64,000 nucleotides of DNA, taken from the NCBI RefSeq assembly GCF_900114345.1, contig NZ_FOZJ01000002.1, forward strand, positions 1,054,001 through 1,118,000. Reading direction: 5' to 3'. Below, in pieces: positions 25,310 through 33,762 of the stretch. Source of the stretch: Microbacterium sp. cf046 (GTDB taxonomy: Bacteria; Actinomycetota; Actinomycetes; Actinomycetales; Microbacteriaceae). A model generated the notes under the pieces. The model was not told where the DNA came from and ran no database searches. It saw only the letters and a program-made list of their open reading frames with translations. Positions within the stretch are counted from its first letter, which is position 1; each line of letters begins with the position of its first letter. A program made the translations under genes and the position numbers.

Positions 25310-25350
25310 GCCTTCAGGATACCGACGGGCCTGCGTGACATGATCGACGG

Positions 25351-26442
25351 GTGCATGTCGACCAGCCCGGACGCGAAGATGCGCCGGTCGTCGCCGCAGG
25401 CGCCGGGGTGACGTTCGTGATGCCGGTGCTCAACGAGCGCGCGTACCTCCGGCGCGCCGTTGAGACGGTGCTCGCGCAGGACGTCGAGGGACCGACCGAG
25501 CTCGTCCTGGCGCTCGCTCCGTCGACGGACGGGACGACCGAACTCGCGCGCGAACTCGCCGCCGACGACCGCATCGTGCTCGTCGACAACCCCGAGGCCG
25601 ACATCCCGATCGGGCTGAACCGGGCGATCCGCGCCGGTCGCTACCCGACCATCGTGCGCGTCGATGCGCACTCCGAACTCGAGCCGGGCTACACCACACG
25701 GGCCCTGGAGACCCTCAACCGCGTGGGTGCCGCGAACGTGGGCGGCGTGATGAAGGCCGACGGTCGAACGCCGTTCCAGCGCGCGGTGGCCCGGGCGTAC
25801 AACTCCCCCATCGGCCTCGGCGGGGGCGCCTATCACGGCGGCGCGCATGAGGGCGAGGCCGAGTCGGCGTACCTGGGGGTGATGCGCCGATCGGTCCTGG
25901 AGGAGGTCGGCCTCTTCGACGAGAGCATCCGTCGCGGCGAGGACTGGGAGCTGAACCTGCGGATCCGAAGGGCGGGCTACCGAGTGTGGTTCGACCCGTC
26001 CCTCGCCGTGACGTATTGGCCGCGCGAGAGCTGGACGAGGCTCGTCCGGCAGTTCTCCGCCACCGGACGCTGGCGCGGGGAGCTCGTCCGCCGATACGGG
26101 CGCGGAAACTCCGTCAGGTTCTTCGCACCGCCGGCGCTCGTCCTCGCGCTGGTGCTCAGCCTGCTCGTCGGCATCCTCCAGGCGACCGGCGTCGTGACGA
26201 GCTGGTGGGCGGTCGCGGCATCCGTCGTGTATCTCCCCGTCATCGCCTACGCGGTCCTGATCATCGTCGTCGCGATCGGCTCGGGCGGAGGCACCGGCTG
26301 GCGCGACAAGCTCTGGACGCTGGCGGTCCTGCCCACGATGCACCTGTCGTGGGGCGCGGGGTTCATCATCGGGGTGGTCCGGGGTGCGCACGACACGGTC
26401 GACACGTCCCGGCTGGGGAATCGGAACACTCCGCTCCCCTGA
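25351..26442 (+). CDS. Glycosyltransferase family 2, membrane-attached
   Basis: A 363-residue protein. The GT-A domain (about 20-245) has VTFVMPVLNERAYLRRAVETVL at the start, a metal motif with RVDAHSELEPG, and the acceptor-site RGEDWELNLRIRRAGYRV. Four hydrophobic helices (about 255-360) anchor it to the membrane, as in cell-wall glycan or polysaccharide GT2s. It uses a nucleotide sugar donor to extend an envelope glycan. The start is GTG 25351. It is transcribed divergently from the first TagB/F-like gene (42 bp) and convergently with the second (21 bp), inside one cell-wall polymer region. Confidence 0.85.
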   Translation: MHVDQPGREDAPVVAAGAGVTFVMPVLNERAYLRRAVETVLAQDVEGPTELVLALAPSTDGTTELARELAADDRIVLVDNPEADIPIGLNRAIRAGRYPTIVRVDAHSELEPGYTTRALETLNRVGAANVGGVMKADGRTPFQRAVARAYNSPIGLGGGAYHGGAHEGEAESAYLGVMRRSVLEEVGLFDESIRRGEDWELNLRIRRAGYRVWFDPSLAVTYWPRESWTRLVRQFSATGRWRGELVRRYGRGNSVRFFAPPALVLALVLSLLVGILQATGVVTSWWAVAASVVYLPVIAYAVLIIVVAIGSGGGTGWRDKLWTLAVLPTMHLSWGAGFIIGVVRGAHDTVDTSRLGNRNTPLP

Positions 26443-26463
26443 CGGTCGCGTTCTCGGCGCGGT

Positions 26464-27918
26464 CTACTCCGCTGCGGTCACGAATCCCTGATCGAGGATG
26501 CGCGCGACCACCCTCTCGGCGGCATGGCCGTCGTCGCGCGCGTTGAACTTCTCCCGCCACAGCGCGTACTTCTCGGCGTGGTCGGAGGGATCGCCGTCGC
26601 GGAGCGCGGTGACCAGCTCCGCCTCGGTGCGCACCACCGGCCCGGGCGCATGGGCGGCCAGGTCGAAGTAGAAGCCGCGCAGCTCGCCACGGTAGTGCTC
26701 GATGTCGGGCACCAGGAAGTACATCGGCTTGCCCGTCACGCTGAAATCGAACATGACCGATGAGTAGTCGGTGATCAGCGCGTCGGCCACCAGCAGCAGC
26801 CGCGACGTGTCGGGGAACCCGGTGACGTCGACCACGCGCGGGCCCTCGGCATCCCGCCCGGGAAGGAGGGTGCGGGAGTGGCCGCGGACGAGGACGACGG
26901 CATCGGTCGCCTCGGCGAGCGCGGCCGGGTCGACGAAGTCGACCATCTCAGTGCGGTCGTCGCGCCAGGTCGGCGCGTACAGCAGGACGCGCTCATCGGG
27001 ACGGATGCCGAGGGCAAGCCGGGTCGCACCGTCATCGCCGCTCGTCAGGATGTCGTTGCGGGGATAGCCCTCGACCCAGATCGGGCGGGAGAGGAACGCG
27101 TACGCCTTGCCGAGGATCCGCGCCGCATACGGGTTCTGCGCCAGCAGCACGTTCCAGCGACGCGACTCCTTGATGACGGCTGCCATCCGCCGCGGGTCGA
27201 AGCCCGGCCGGTGCAGTGCGAGACGCTTGAGCGGCGTGCCGTGCCAGGTCTGCAGGACCACCTGCCCCGGCCGCCGTGAGAACGTGCGACGCAGCCAGTC
27301 GTTGACCACGAGCAGCCGCGCCGAGCCGCGGGCGCGCCACCACTCCGGGCTGCCGTCGACGACGGGCACCGCGCCTCCGGGCACCTGCACGGAGAGGTCG
27401 ACGACGCTCCAGTACCGCGTCACGCCCGGCGCCCGACGCGCGAGCTCCCGATCGATCGCCAACGGGTTGCAGCTGGCGTTGCGGCCGTAGAAGCTCTCGA
27501 AGAACACCGCGTTCTCCAGGGCCGCGGGGCGCGTCGCATAGCGCCGGTCGAGGGCGGCCTGCCCCTCACCGGAGTCGTACGCGGGGTCGATCGGGGGGCC
27601 GATCGTCAGCGTCGATCCGTCGAGGGAGGCGCGCAGGGTTCCGAGCTGGGCGAGGGGCACGGATGCCGGCGGCTCCGCCTCGGTGCCCTCGGACGGCACG
27701 ATCCGCAGCTCGTACGCTCCCACCGGAAGGGGGAGTTCGGCACCGCCCCAGCGGGACGCCTGCAGCGGAAGGGTCGCCTTCCAGGTCCTGCTCCGCCCAG
27801 ACGTGGTCCCGGTCACCCGCGCGCGCGAACCGACGAGTTCGACCGAGATCGGCCGAGCCCCGGTGCCCGCGACGATCAGCGCGGCACCCCCGTCGGTGGT
27901 GAAGCGGGCCTCGGTCAT
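26464..27918 (-). CDS. CDP-glycerol glycerophosphotransferase family protein (TagF-like)
   Basis: A 484-residue protein. The first 140 residues are an unrecognised beta-rich domain (ISVELVGSRARVTGTTSGRS); the catalytic C-terminal part has VLQTWHGTPLKRLALHRPG, LLYAPTWRDDRTEM, VLVRGHSRT and ADALITDYSSVMFDFSVTGKP, all characteristic of TagF teichoic acid polymerases. The HGTPLK acceptor loop and DYSS motif are complete. It should add polyol-phosphate units from a CDP donor outside or at the membrane face. ATG 27918 overlaps the stop of the upstream related gene by 4 bp (ATGA), so the two are translated together. Confidence 0.85.
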   Translation of the reverse strand: MTEARFTTDGGAALIVAGTGARPISVELVGSRARVTGTTSGRSRTWKATLPLQASRWGGAELPLPVGAYELRIVPSEGTEAEPPASVPLAQLGTLRASLDGSTLTIGPPIDPAYDSGEGQAALDRRYATRPAALENAVFFESFYGRNASCNPLAIDRELARRAPGVTRYWSVVDLSVQVPGGAVPVVDGSPEWWRARGSARLLVVNDWLRRTFSRRPGQVVLQTWHGTPLKRLALHRPGFDPRRMAAVIKESRRWNVLLAQNPYAARILGKAYAFLSRPIWVEGYPRNDILTSGDDGATRLALGIRPDERVLLYAPTWRDDRTEMVDFVDPAALAEATDAVVLVRGHSRTLLPGRDAEGPRVVDVTGFPDTSRLLLVADALITDYSSVMFDFSVTGKPMYFLVPDIEHYRGELRGFYFDLAAHAPGPVVRTEAELVTALRDGDPSDHAEKYALWREKFNARDDGHAAERVVARILDQGFVTAAE

Positions 27919-29198
27919 CGGGATACCTCCGTGGTGGTCGCCGTCGCGGCGTCGTGCCGAGCAGCGTCGAGCCCCGCCAGGATCGCACGGTACACCCTGT
28001 CGGTGTTGCCGCCGTCGCGGAACGCGTGCACGTGCTCGCTCACGCGCACGGATCTCTCGATGCGGCGCGCGCGATCGGTCGCATCGCCCAGCAGCGCATC
28101 CAGCTGCGCTGCGGCCTGGGTCCAGTCGGTGGCCCACTCCTCGCCGGCGACGTCGCGATACGAGCCGTAGAAGCCGCGTCTGCGCGCGTAGGCCTCCACG
28201 TCGGGAGCCAGGAAGATGACCGGCAGCGGGACGAGGGCGGCATCGAATGCGAGCGATGAGTAGTCCGTCACGAGCGCGTCCAGTCCCGGAAGCAGCGGCG
28301 TCACGTCCGGCACGAGCTCGCTGCCGAGCCCGAGCACCCGCTCGGTCGCGAACGGGGGGGCGTAGTCGCCCGCGCCGAGCGGGTGCGACCGCACCAGGAG
28401 CACCGCGCGGTGGCGGGTGAGGACCTCGACGATGCGCTTCCACTCGTCGGCGGACGGCACGGCCGGATCGGCTGCTCCGTCGCGCCAGGTGGGCGCATAG
28501 AGCACCAGGCGGGCCGACGCCTCGAGCTGACCGGCTGCGCTGTCGATCGCCGCACGCGCCTCGGACCGTCGCGTCCCCGGTGTGCCCTGCGAGAGGACAT
28601 CCACCCTCGGCTCGCCGGTGACCGGAACGCGTGGGTCGGGCAGTCCGAACGCCGACTCCAGCCGCCCGCGGACCAGATGCGAGGCGGCCGGCAGGACGTG
28701 GATCCGGCGGGTGGCGCCCCGGTACATGCGGGCGATCAGGCCGCGCAGGAGGCGGGAGCCCGGGAGGATGCCGCTGCGGACGGTCTCCGGCGAATCAAGG
28801 CCGATGCGCTTGAGCGGGATCCCGTGCCAGAGCTGCACGACGAACGCATCCGAGACCGCGAACCGGTTGACGTCGCCGAACCCGTGCGTGACGACGACGA
28901 CGCCTGCTCGGGCGGTGAGCCAGAACCCGCGCAGTGAACGCTTGTACGCGGTCGGGATGCCGCGGGTCGCGGCATCCCGTGCCTCCCGCGGGCTGCCGAC
29001 CAGCCAGATCGCGGGGTGGCCGTGGGCGGCGACGACGTCCCAGAGGGCGAGCGCGCCGTCGCCGATCCCGACGCCGCAGCCGAACACCCAGTCCGCGCGA
29101 CGACGCGGGATGAGGAGGGTGGCGAGGCGGCCGAGTGCATAGAGCGGGATGCTCGCGATCTGCCGAGCGTTTCCCGCGCCGAACGAGAAAGACGCCAC
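27915..29198 (-). CDS. CDP-glycerol glycerophosphotransferase family protein
   Basis: A 427-residue relative of the gene below it, with VVQLWHGIPLKRIGLDSPE, LVLYAPTWRDGAADPA, VLLVRSHPLGAGD and LDALVTDYSSLAFDAALVPLP. The HGIPLK and DYSS catalytic motifs are conserved. The N-terminal region (residues 1-60) may lie against the membrane. Together with the two other members and the LicC-like enzyme it points to a CDP-alcohol-based wall polymer or a glycerol-phosphate decoration. The start is GTG 29198, which lies in the 3' arm of a perfect hairpin; the only Shine-Dalgarno-like AGAG is in its loop. The next in-frame start would be a GTG about 37 codons on, losing conserved residues. Confidence 0.82.
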   Translation of the reverse strand: MASFSFGAGNARQIASIPLYALGRLATLLIPRRRADWVFGCGVGIGDGALALWDVVAAHGHPAIWLVGSPREARDAATRGIPTAYKRSLRGFWLTARAGVVVVTHGFGDVNRFAVSDAFVVQLWHGIPLKRIGLDSPETVRSGILPGSRLLRGLIARMYRGATRRIHVLPAASHLVRGRLESAFGLPDPRVPVTGEPRVDVLSQGTPGTRRSEARAAIDSAAGQLEASARLVLYAPTWRDGAADPAVPSADEWKRIVEVLTRHRAVLLVRSHPLGAGDYAPPFATERVLGLGSELVPDVTPLLPGLDALVTDYSSLAFDAALVPLPVIFLAPDVEAYARRRGFYGSYRDVAGEEWATDWTQAAAQLDALLGDATDRARRIERSVRVSEHVHAFRDGGNTDRVYRAILAGLDAARHDAATATTTEVSR

Positions 29199-29225
29199 CC
29201 CGCGACTCTATCGCGGGGTGGCGTC
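29191..29225 (-). terminator. Hairpin between the HtrA gene and the phosphotransferase gene
   Basis: A perfect 15-bp inverted repeat (29191-29205 and 29211-29225) with the five-base loop TAGAG on the minus strand, followed by TTTCTC. It lies 18 bp after the htrA stop, so it can act as that gene's terminator. It also covers the GTG start codon of the next gene at 29198 and holds its only AG-rich pairing site in the loop, which could make translation depend on the hairpin opening. Confidence 0.7.
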
Positions 29226-29242
29226 TCAGACCGGGAGGTGCG

Positions 29243-30856
29243 CTACAGCGCCAGCTCTCCCAGAGTCACATCGACGGTCTTCGTCTCGCCGTCGCGGACG
29301 AACGTGACGGTCGCGTCGCTTCCCGCTGCGGCGGCACGCACCTGCGCAGTCAGGTCGGTGGCATCGGTCACCGGCACTCCGTTGAAGGCGGTGACGATGT
29401 CGCCTTCGGCGAGGCCGGCTGCCTGGGCGGCGCCGTCGGCGACGACCTCGGCGATGTAGGCGCCGGTGATCGTCGAGGACTCGACGGATGCCGCGTCTCG
29501 GACGCTCGCACCGAGCAGGCCGTGGGTGGCGGCACCGTTCTCGATGATCTCCCCGGTCACACGCTCGACGATGTTCGACGGGATGGAGAACCCGACGCCG
29601 ATCGAGCCGGATTCGCCGCTCGAGCCGCCCGCCGTCGCGATCGCGACGTTGATGCCGATGAGCTTGCCCTCTTCGTCGACCAGCGCGCCGCCCGAGTTGC
29701 CGGGGTTGATCGCGGCATCCGTCTGGATCACGGCGATCGAGATCGACTCGCTCGGGGTCTGCGCCTGCGAGTCGCCCTCGCCGAAGTCGAACTGGAACGG
29801 CGACTGGCCCTCCGGCGTCTGGCTGTCAGGCGTCTGGGAGTCATCCTGCGCGTCGCCGGAGTCCGGCACCGCCGACGAGGCGATCTGGATCGAGCGGTTC
29901 AGCGCGCTGACGATGCCCGTCGTGACGCTGTTGGACAGCCCCAGCGGCGCACCGATCGCGATCGTCTGGTCGCCCACGTTCAGCTCCGACGAGTCCGCGA
30001 ACTCGATCGGGGTCAGTCCTTCGGCATCCGTGAGCTTGATCACGGCGAGGTCGTAGGTGGGATCCGTGCCCACGACCTCCGCGTCGTAGACGCGCCCGTC
30101 GGAGGTGGTCACCCGGATCGTCGCGTCGGAGGTGGCACCGTCCAGCGTGACGACGTGCGTGTTGGTGACGACGTAGCCGTCGCTGGTGAGCACCACGCCC
30201 GAGCCGGTTCCGGCACCGTTCGTGCCCGTCGCCTGGATCGTGACGACGCTCGGGAGCACCTTCGCGGAGATCGCCGTGGTCTGGTTCACCGAGTCGGTGT
30301 TGTTCACGGTGACCGTCGAAGGGCCGGCGGCCGGGCTGCTGCCGGCCGGAGTGAAGAGGTTGACGCCCGCGTACGCTCCGCCGAGGCCGGCGGCGCCGCC
30401 GACGATCGCGGCGGCCACGATGAGCCCCACGACCTTGCCGGCGCCCGACTTCTTCTTGGTGGCCGTTCCGGTCGCGACCGCGCCCGTTGCCGGGCCGCCG
30501 AGCGGGGCCGTGGGCTGCGTCTGCGCCAGGTCAGGACGAGCGCCGGGACCGAACGATGACGCGTACTGCTGACCGGCTGCGGGCTGACCCGCATACGGCT
30601 GAGCGTGGGGGGCGCCGTACGGGGCCTGCTGCGGGTACGGCGGGTAGCCGGCCGGAGCGGCCGCGGGGCGCGCGCCCTGCGGCGGCTGCCACTGCGGCTG
30701 GGCGGGAATCTGCGAGCCAGGGGCCTGGGGCGCAGCCGCGGTGGGCGCGGGCGCCTGCGGTGCGGGCGGAACGACGGGCTGCTGTGCCTGGGGCGCCGCG
30801 CCGCTCGCGGTCTCGGGGGTGGTTTCTGAAGGGCGTTCGCCCTCGGTGTCGCTCAT
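29243..30856 (-). CDS. HtrA/DegP-type membrane serine protease with PDZ domain
   Basis: A 537-residue protein. Residues 1-125 are a cytoplasmic Pro/Gln/Ala-rich tail; one transmembrane helix (about 140-160, KVVGLIVAAAIVGGAAGLGG) places the rest outside. The trypsin-like S1C domain has the catalytic His near 234 (TNTHVV), Asp near 267 (TYDLAVIKL) and Ser near 387 (NPGNSGGAL). A PDZ domain (about 440-530) includes IAEVVADGAAQAAGLAEGDIV. It degrades or controls misfolded envelope proteins. Between the Asp and Ser is a Ser/Gln/Asp/Pro-rich insertion of about 45 residues (SGDAQDDSQTPDSQTPEGQ), unusual for the protease core. ATG 30856 follows a GGAGC ribosome site; it is divergent from the aminotransferase. 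Confidence 0.92.
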   Translation of the reverse strand: MSDTEGERPSETTPETASGAAPQAQQPVVPPAPQAPAPTAAAPQAPGSQIPAQPQWQPPQGARPAAAPAGYPPYPQQAPYGAPHAQPYAGQPAAGQQYASSFGPGARPDLAQTQPTAPLGGPATGAVATGTATKKKSGAGKVVGLIVAAAIVGGAAGLGGAYAGVNLFTPAGSSPAAGPSTVTVNNTDSVNQTTAISAKVLPSVVTIQATGTNGAGTGSGVVLTSDGYVVTNTHVVTLDGATSDATIRVTTSDGRVYDAEVVGTDPTYDLAVIKLTDAEGLTPIEFADSSELNVGDQTIAIGAPLGLSNSVTTGIVSALNRSIQIASSAVPDSGDAQDDSQTPDSQTPEGQSPFQFDFGEGDSQAQTPSESISIAVIQTDAAINPGNSGGALVDEEGKLIGINVAIATAGGSSGESGSIGVGFSIPSNIVERVTGEIIENGAATHGLLGASVRDAASVESSTITGAYIAEVVADGAAQAAGLAEGDIVTAFNGVPVTDATDLTAQVRAAAAGSDATVTFVRDGETKTVDVTLGELAL

Positions 30857-30954
30857 GATTGCTCCTTCTGCCGACCACTGACAACTCTCGCCCGGGTTTC
30901 TGTGCGTTTGTTATGCCGGGGATGGGGGTCGACTATGCGAGTAGCGTGAACCGG

Positions 30955-32157
30955 ATGCGAGAAATACCCGGAGCCTGGCGCCGCACGGCGTTCGGCGCAG
31001 GCCTGCTCGGTCCCGACGGATCCACCCGCCCCACCATCTTCGCCGAGATGTCGGCCCTCGCGGCGCGAACCGGCGCGATCAACCTCGGTCAGGGCTTCCC
31101 TGATGAGGACGGACCCCCGGCTGTGCTCGAGGCGGCGCGCGCTGCGATCGCCCACGGGGTCAACCAGTATCCGCCCGGGCGCGGTATCCCCGATCTCCTC
31201 GACGCGATCGCCGAGCACCAGCTGCGCTTCTACGGTCAGCACCTCGATCCGCACCGCGATGTGCTGGTGACCGCGGGTGCGACCGAGGCGCTCGCGGCGA
31301 CCCTGCTCGCGCTCGTCGAAGGCCCGGATGACGAGGTGGTCGTGTTCGAGCCGTACTACGACTCGTACGCGGCCGTCGTCGCGCTGGCCGGCGCACGGCT
31401 CGTGACCGTGCCGTTGCGGTGGCCGGATTTCCAGCCCGACCCTGACGACCTGCGCGCCGCGGTCTCGAACCGCACGCGTGTCATCCTCGTGAACGACCCG
31501 CACAATCCCACCGGAGCGGTGTTCACGCGCGAGCTGCAGGATGAGGTGGTGCGGCTGGCCGAGCGCCATGACGCCGTGATCGTGACGGATGAGGTGTACG
31601 AGCATCTCGCCTTCGATGGGCCACACGTGCCGATCGCGACGCTCCCCGGCGCGTGGGAGCGCACGCTGACGATCTCCTCGGGCGGCAAGACGTTCTCGAC
31701 CACGGGCTGGAAGATCGGATGGATCGCGGGACCGTCCGACCTCGTGGATGCGGTGCTCGCGGTCAAGCAGTTCCTCACCTACGTCAACGGGGCGCCGTTC
31801 CAGCCGGCGATCGCGACCGGGCTGAGGCTGCCGGATGCGTTCTTCGACGACATCGCCGAGGCGATGCGCGCCAAGCGCGATCTGCTCGGCTCGGGTCTGC
31901 GCGCTGCCGGCTTCGACGTGTCGGTCCCGTCCGGGTCCTACTTCACGGTGATGGATGCCGCACCCCTCGGCGCGACCGATGCCGCCGAGTTCTGCCGTGC
32001 GCTGCCGGAGCGCGCAGGGGTCGTCGCGATCCCACTGACTGCATTCGCGAGCCCGGCACGAAGAGCCGAATACGCGACGCTGGTGCGGTTCGCCGCGTGC
32101 AAGCGCGTCGAAGTGCTCGAGGACGCGGCATCCCGACTCGCCGCTCTCGCAGGCTGA
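30955..32157 (+). CDS. PLP-dependent class I/II aminotransferase
   Basis: A 400-residue aminotransferase. The start MREIPGAWRRTAFG is followed by INLGQGFPDEDGP; the PLP lysine is about 245 in SSGGKTFSTTGWKIGW. NPTGAVFTREL and VTDEVYEHLAFDG are the phosphate- and ring-binding motifs. The layout is that of the kynurenine/DapC-like family that makes N-succinyl-diaminopimelate or keto-acid forms, common in actinobacteria; the substrate is not decidable. ATG 30955 is preferred over ATG 30922, which adds a non-conserved leader. It is divergent from htrA (98 bp) and ends 19 bp before the convergent nitrilase gene. Confidence 0.9.
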   Translation: MREIPGAWRRTAFGAGLLGPDGSTRPTIFAEMSALAARTGAINLGQGFPDEDGPPAVLEAARAAIAHGVNQYPPGRGIPDLLDAIAEHQLRFYGQHLDPHRDVLVTAGATEALAATLLALVEGPDDEVVVFEPYYDSYAAVVALAGARLVTVPLRWPDFQPDPDDLRAAVSNRTRVILVNDPHNPTGAVFTRELQDEVVRLAERHDAVIVTDEVYEHLAFDGPHVPIATLPGAWERTLTISSGGKTFSTTGWKIGWIAGPSDLVDAVLAVKQFLTYVNGAPFQPAIATGLRLPDAFFDDIAEAMRAKRDLLGSGLRAAGFDVSVPSGSYFTVMDAAPLGATDAAEFCRALPERAGVVAIPLTAFASPARRAEYATLVRFAACKRVEVLEDAASRLAALAG

Positions 32158-32175
32158 GCGGACTCGCCGCGGCGG

Positions 32176-32994
32176 TCAGGCTCGCGGCACGACCCCCATG
32201 CGCCGGAGCCGCAGCGCGGGGTTGACCCTGCGGACGCGCTCGACCGCCGATCGATCGAGGTGGGCGACGGCGACATCCGTCGAGGTCCCGATCGCGGCGA
32301 TCTCGACGCCCTGCGGGTCGACGATCATCGAGTTGCCGACGCCCAGCGGCGGCGGATGATCGGCCGCGACCACGTACACCGTGTTCTCGATCGCCCGGGC
32401 GTGCACCAGCGTGCGCCAGTGATGCTCCTTCAGCGGGCCGCGCACCCACTCGGCGGGCACCAGGAACGCATCCGCGCCGGCATCGGCGAGCATCCGACCC
32501 ACTTCGGGGAACCTGAGGTCGTAGCACGTCATCAACCCGAAGCGCAGACCGTTCAGCTCGAACGTCTCAGTGTCGGCGAGCTCTCCGGGTTCGACCCAGT
32601 CGGACTCCCGCTGACCGAACGCGTCGTACAGATGGAGCTTGCGGTACGTGGCGACGATTCCGTCGGCTGCGATCGCGACGACCGTGTTGCGAACGCGGCG
32701 GTCGTCGGCCGCCGACTCCACGAGCCCGGCGACGATGTGCACTCCGTGCTCGGCGGCCAGCGCCGTGAGGGCGTGCACGAAGGGACCGTCGAGCTCTTCG
32801 GCATGGGCGCGGAGCGAGTCGTCGAACGGGTCGACGAAGTAGCTCGAGTACTCCGGGAAGACCACGAGGGCGGCCCCTCGGCGGGACGCCGCCACCACGA
32901 GCTGCTCGATCGCGACGAGGTTCGCGCTCCTGTCGGCCGCGGGGGCGAACTGGGCGACGGCGACGGCCGTCGTGTCAGAGCCGTGGGCGGTCAT
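32176..32994 (-). CDS. Carbon-nitrogen hydrolase (nitrilase superfamily)
   Basis: A 272-residue amidohydrolase with the complete catalytic triad: Glu48 (LVVFPEYSS), Lys119 (TYRKLHLYD) and Cys157 (LMTCYDLRFPEV). The fold and the AHAEELDGPFVHALTALAAEHGVHIVAG segment match the omega-amidase/Nit family that hydrolyses 2-oxoglutaramate or deaminated glutathione. Its neighbour is an aminotransferase, a pairing that fits a methionine-salvage or glutamine transamination role, but this is an inference. ATG 32994 overlaps the DUF6328 stop (ATGA), so both are in one operon. The exact substrate cannot be told from sequence. Confidence 0.9.
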   Translation of the reverse strand: MTAHGSDTTAVAVAQFAPAADRSANLVAIEQLVVAASRRGAALVVFPEYSSYFVDPFDDSLRAHAEELDGPFVHALTALAAEHGVHIVAGLVESAADDRRVRNTVVAIAADGIVATYRKLHLYDAFGQRESDWVEPGELADTETFELNGLRFGLMTCYDLRFPEVGRMLADAGADAFLVPAEWVRGPLKEHHWRTLVHARAIENTVYVVAADHPPPLGVGNSMIVDPQGVEIAAIGTSTDVAVAHLDRSAVERVRRVNPALRLRRMGVVPRA

Positions 32995-33506
32995 CGGGGA
33001 GCCTTGATGCTCAGGCGTGCGCGGATGACGCCCGGCGCGATGATCCACAGCGTGAGGATCACCGACGTGAGCGCGATCAGGGCGACGATGGCGGCGGCGC
33101 GATCGACGACCACGTCGAACACGAAGCCCACCACGCCGATGAGCAGCACCGAGACCGTCGCGAGCGCCGTGACGAGCGCGGCGTGCCCGTATGCGACCAC
33201 CTGCGCCTTCGCGCGCCGATGGAACAGCGCGCGGTGGAGTGCGACCGGTGCGAGCGCGACGATCGACGTGAGTGCCGACATCACGACCAGCCCCAGGTAG
33301 ACACCGCGCTGGCCGGCGTTCAGCTCGGCGAACGCGGGCTGGAATGCCAGGGCGAGCAGGAAGCCGGTGAGGATCTGGGTGCCCGTCTGCAGGACGCGCA
33401 GCTCTTGAAGGACCTCGCTCCAGTTGCGGTCGGCACGCTCGGTCGGCGATTCGTCACGCCCGTCCTCCAGGTCGTCCTCGGGGTCTGTGTCGCGCTCGGA
33501 GGGCAT
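32991..33506 (-). CDS. DUF6328 membrane protein
   Basis: A 171-residue protein with an acidic N-terminal region (residues 1-40, rich in Asp, Glu, Ser) and four hydrophobic helices. The conserved ELRVLQTGTQILTGFLLALAFQPAF segment and APVALHRALFHRRAKAQVV loop identify DUF6328, a widespread actinobacterial family of unknown function. ATG 33506 is preferred over longer in-frame readings. It is first in a two-gene operon with the nitrilase gene and lies upstream, on the opposite strand, of the initiator tRNA (91 bp). Confidence 0.85.
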   Translation of the reverse strand: MPSERDTDPEDDLEDGRDESPTERADRNWSEVLQELRVLQTGTQILTGFLLALAFQPAFAELNAGQRGVYLGLVVMSALTSIVALAPVALHRALFHRRAKAQVVAYGHAALVTALATVSVLLIGVVGFVFDVVVDRAAAIVALIALTSVILTLWIIAPGVIRARLSIKAPR

Positions 33507-33597
33507 GGGTTCATCCTCGCCCTCTGCGGACGCGCACGGCAAGCGGCTGCGGCGACCCGACCCCGGTTTCAAACCGTGCTAGGCTTGATTCTTGTGC

Positions 33598-33671
33598 CGC
33601 GGGGTGGAGCAGCTCGGTAGCTCGCTGGGCTCATAACCCAGAGGTCGCAGGTTCAAATCCTGTCCCCGCAA
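33598..33671 (+). tRNA. Initiator tRNA-Met (anticodon CAU)
   Basis: A 74-nt tRNA. It shows initiator marks: C1 faces A72 (unpaired, bases 33598 and 33670), the anticodon stem has three consecutive G-C pairs (GGG/CCC) around loop CTCATAA, and the T-loop is GTTCAAATC. The acceptor arm CGCGGGG pairs with CCCCGC. The CCA end is not encoded. A strong terminator follows 4 bp later, and no second tRNA is close. Confidence 0.96.
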
Positions 33672-33674
33672 CGA

Positions 33675-33714
33675 AAAGAAGATGGCCCCGGACTCGTCCG
33701 GGGCCATCTTCTTT
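33675..33714 (+). terminator. Strong terminator after initiator tRNA
   Basis: A perfect 18-bp inverted repeat (33675-33692 with 33697-33714, loop CTCG) rich in GGCCCCGG, ending in CTTTGTCTT. It starts 4 bp after the tRNA and separates it from the convergent marR gene, where it can also end marR transcription because the structure is symmetric. Confidence 0.92.
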
Positions 33715-33762
33715 GTCTTCTGACCGTCGCAATGGGCCGGTCCGGGCGGTCCGCAAACCGCA

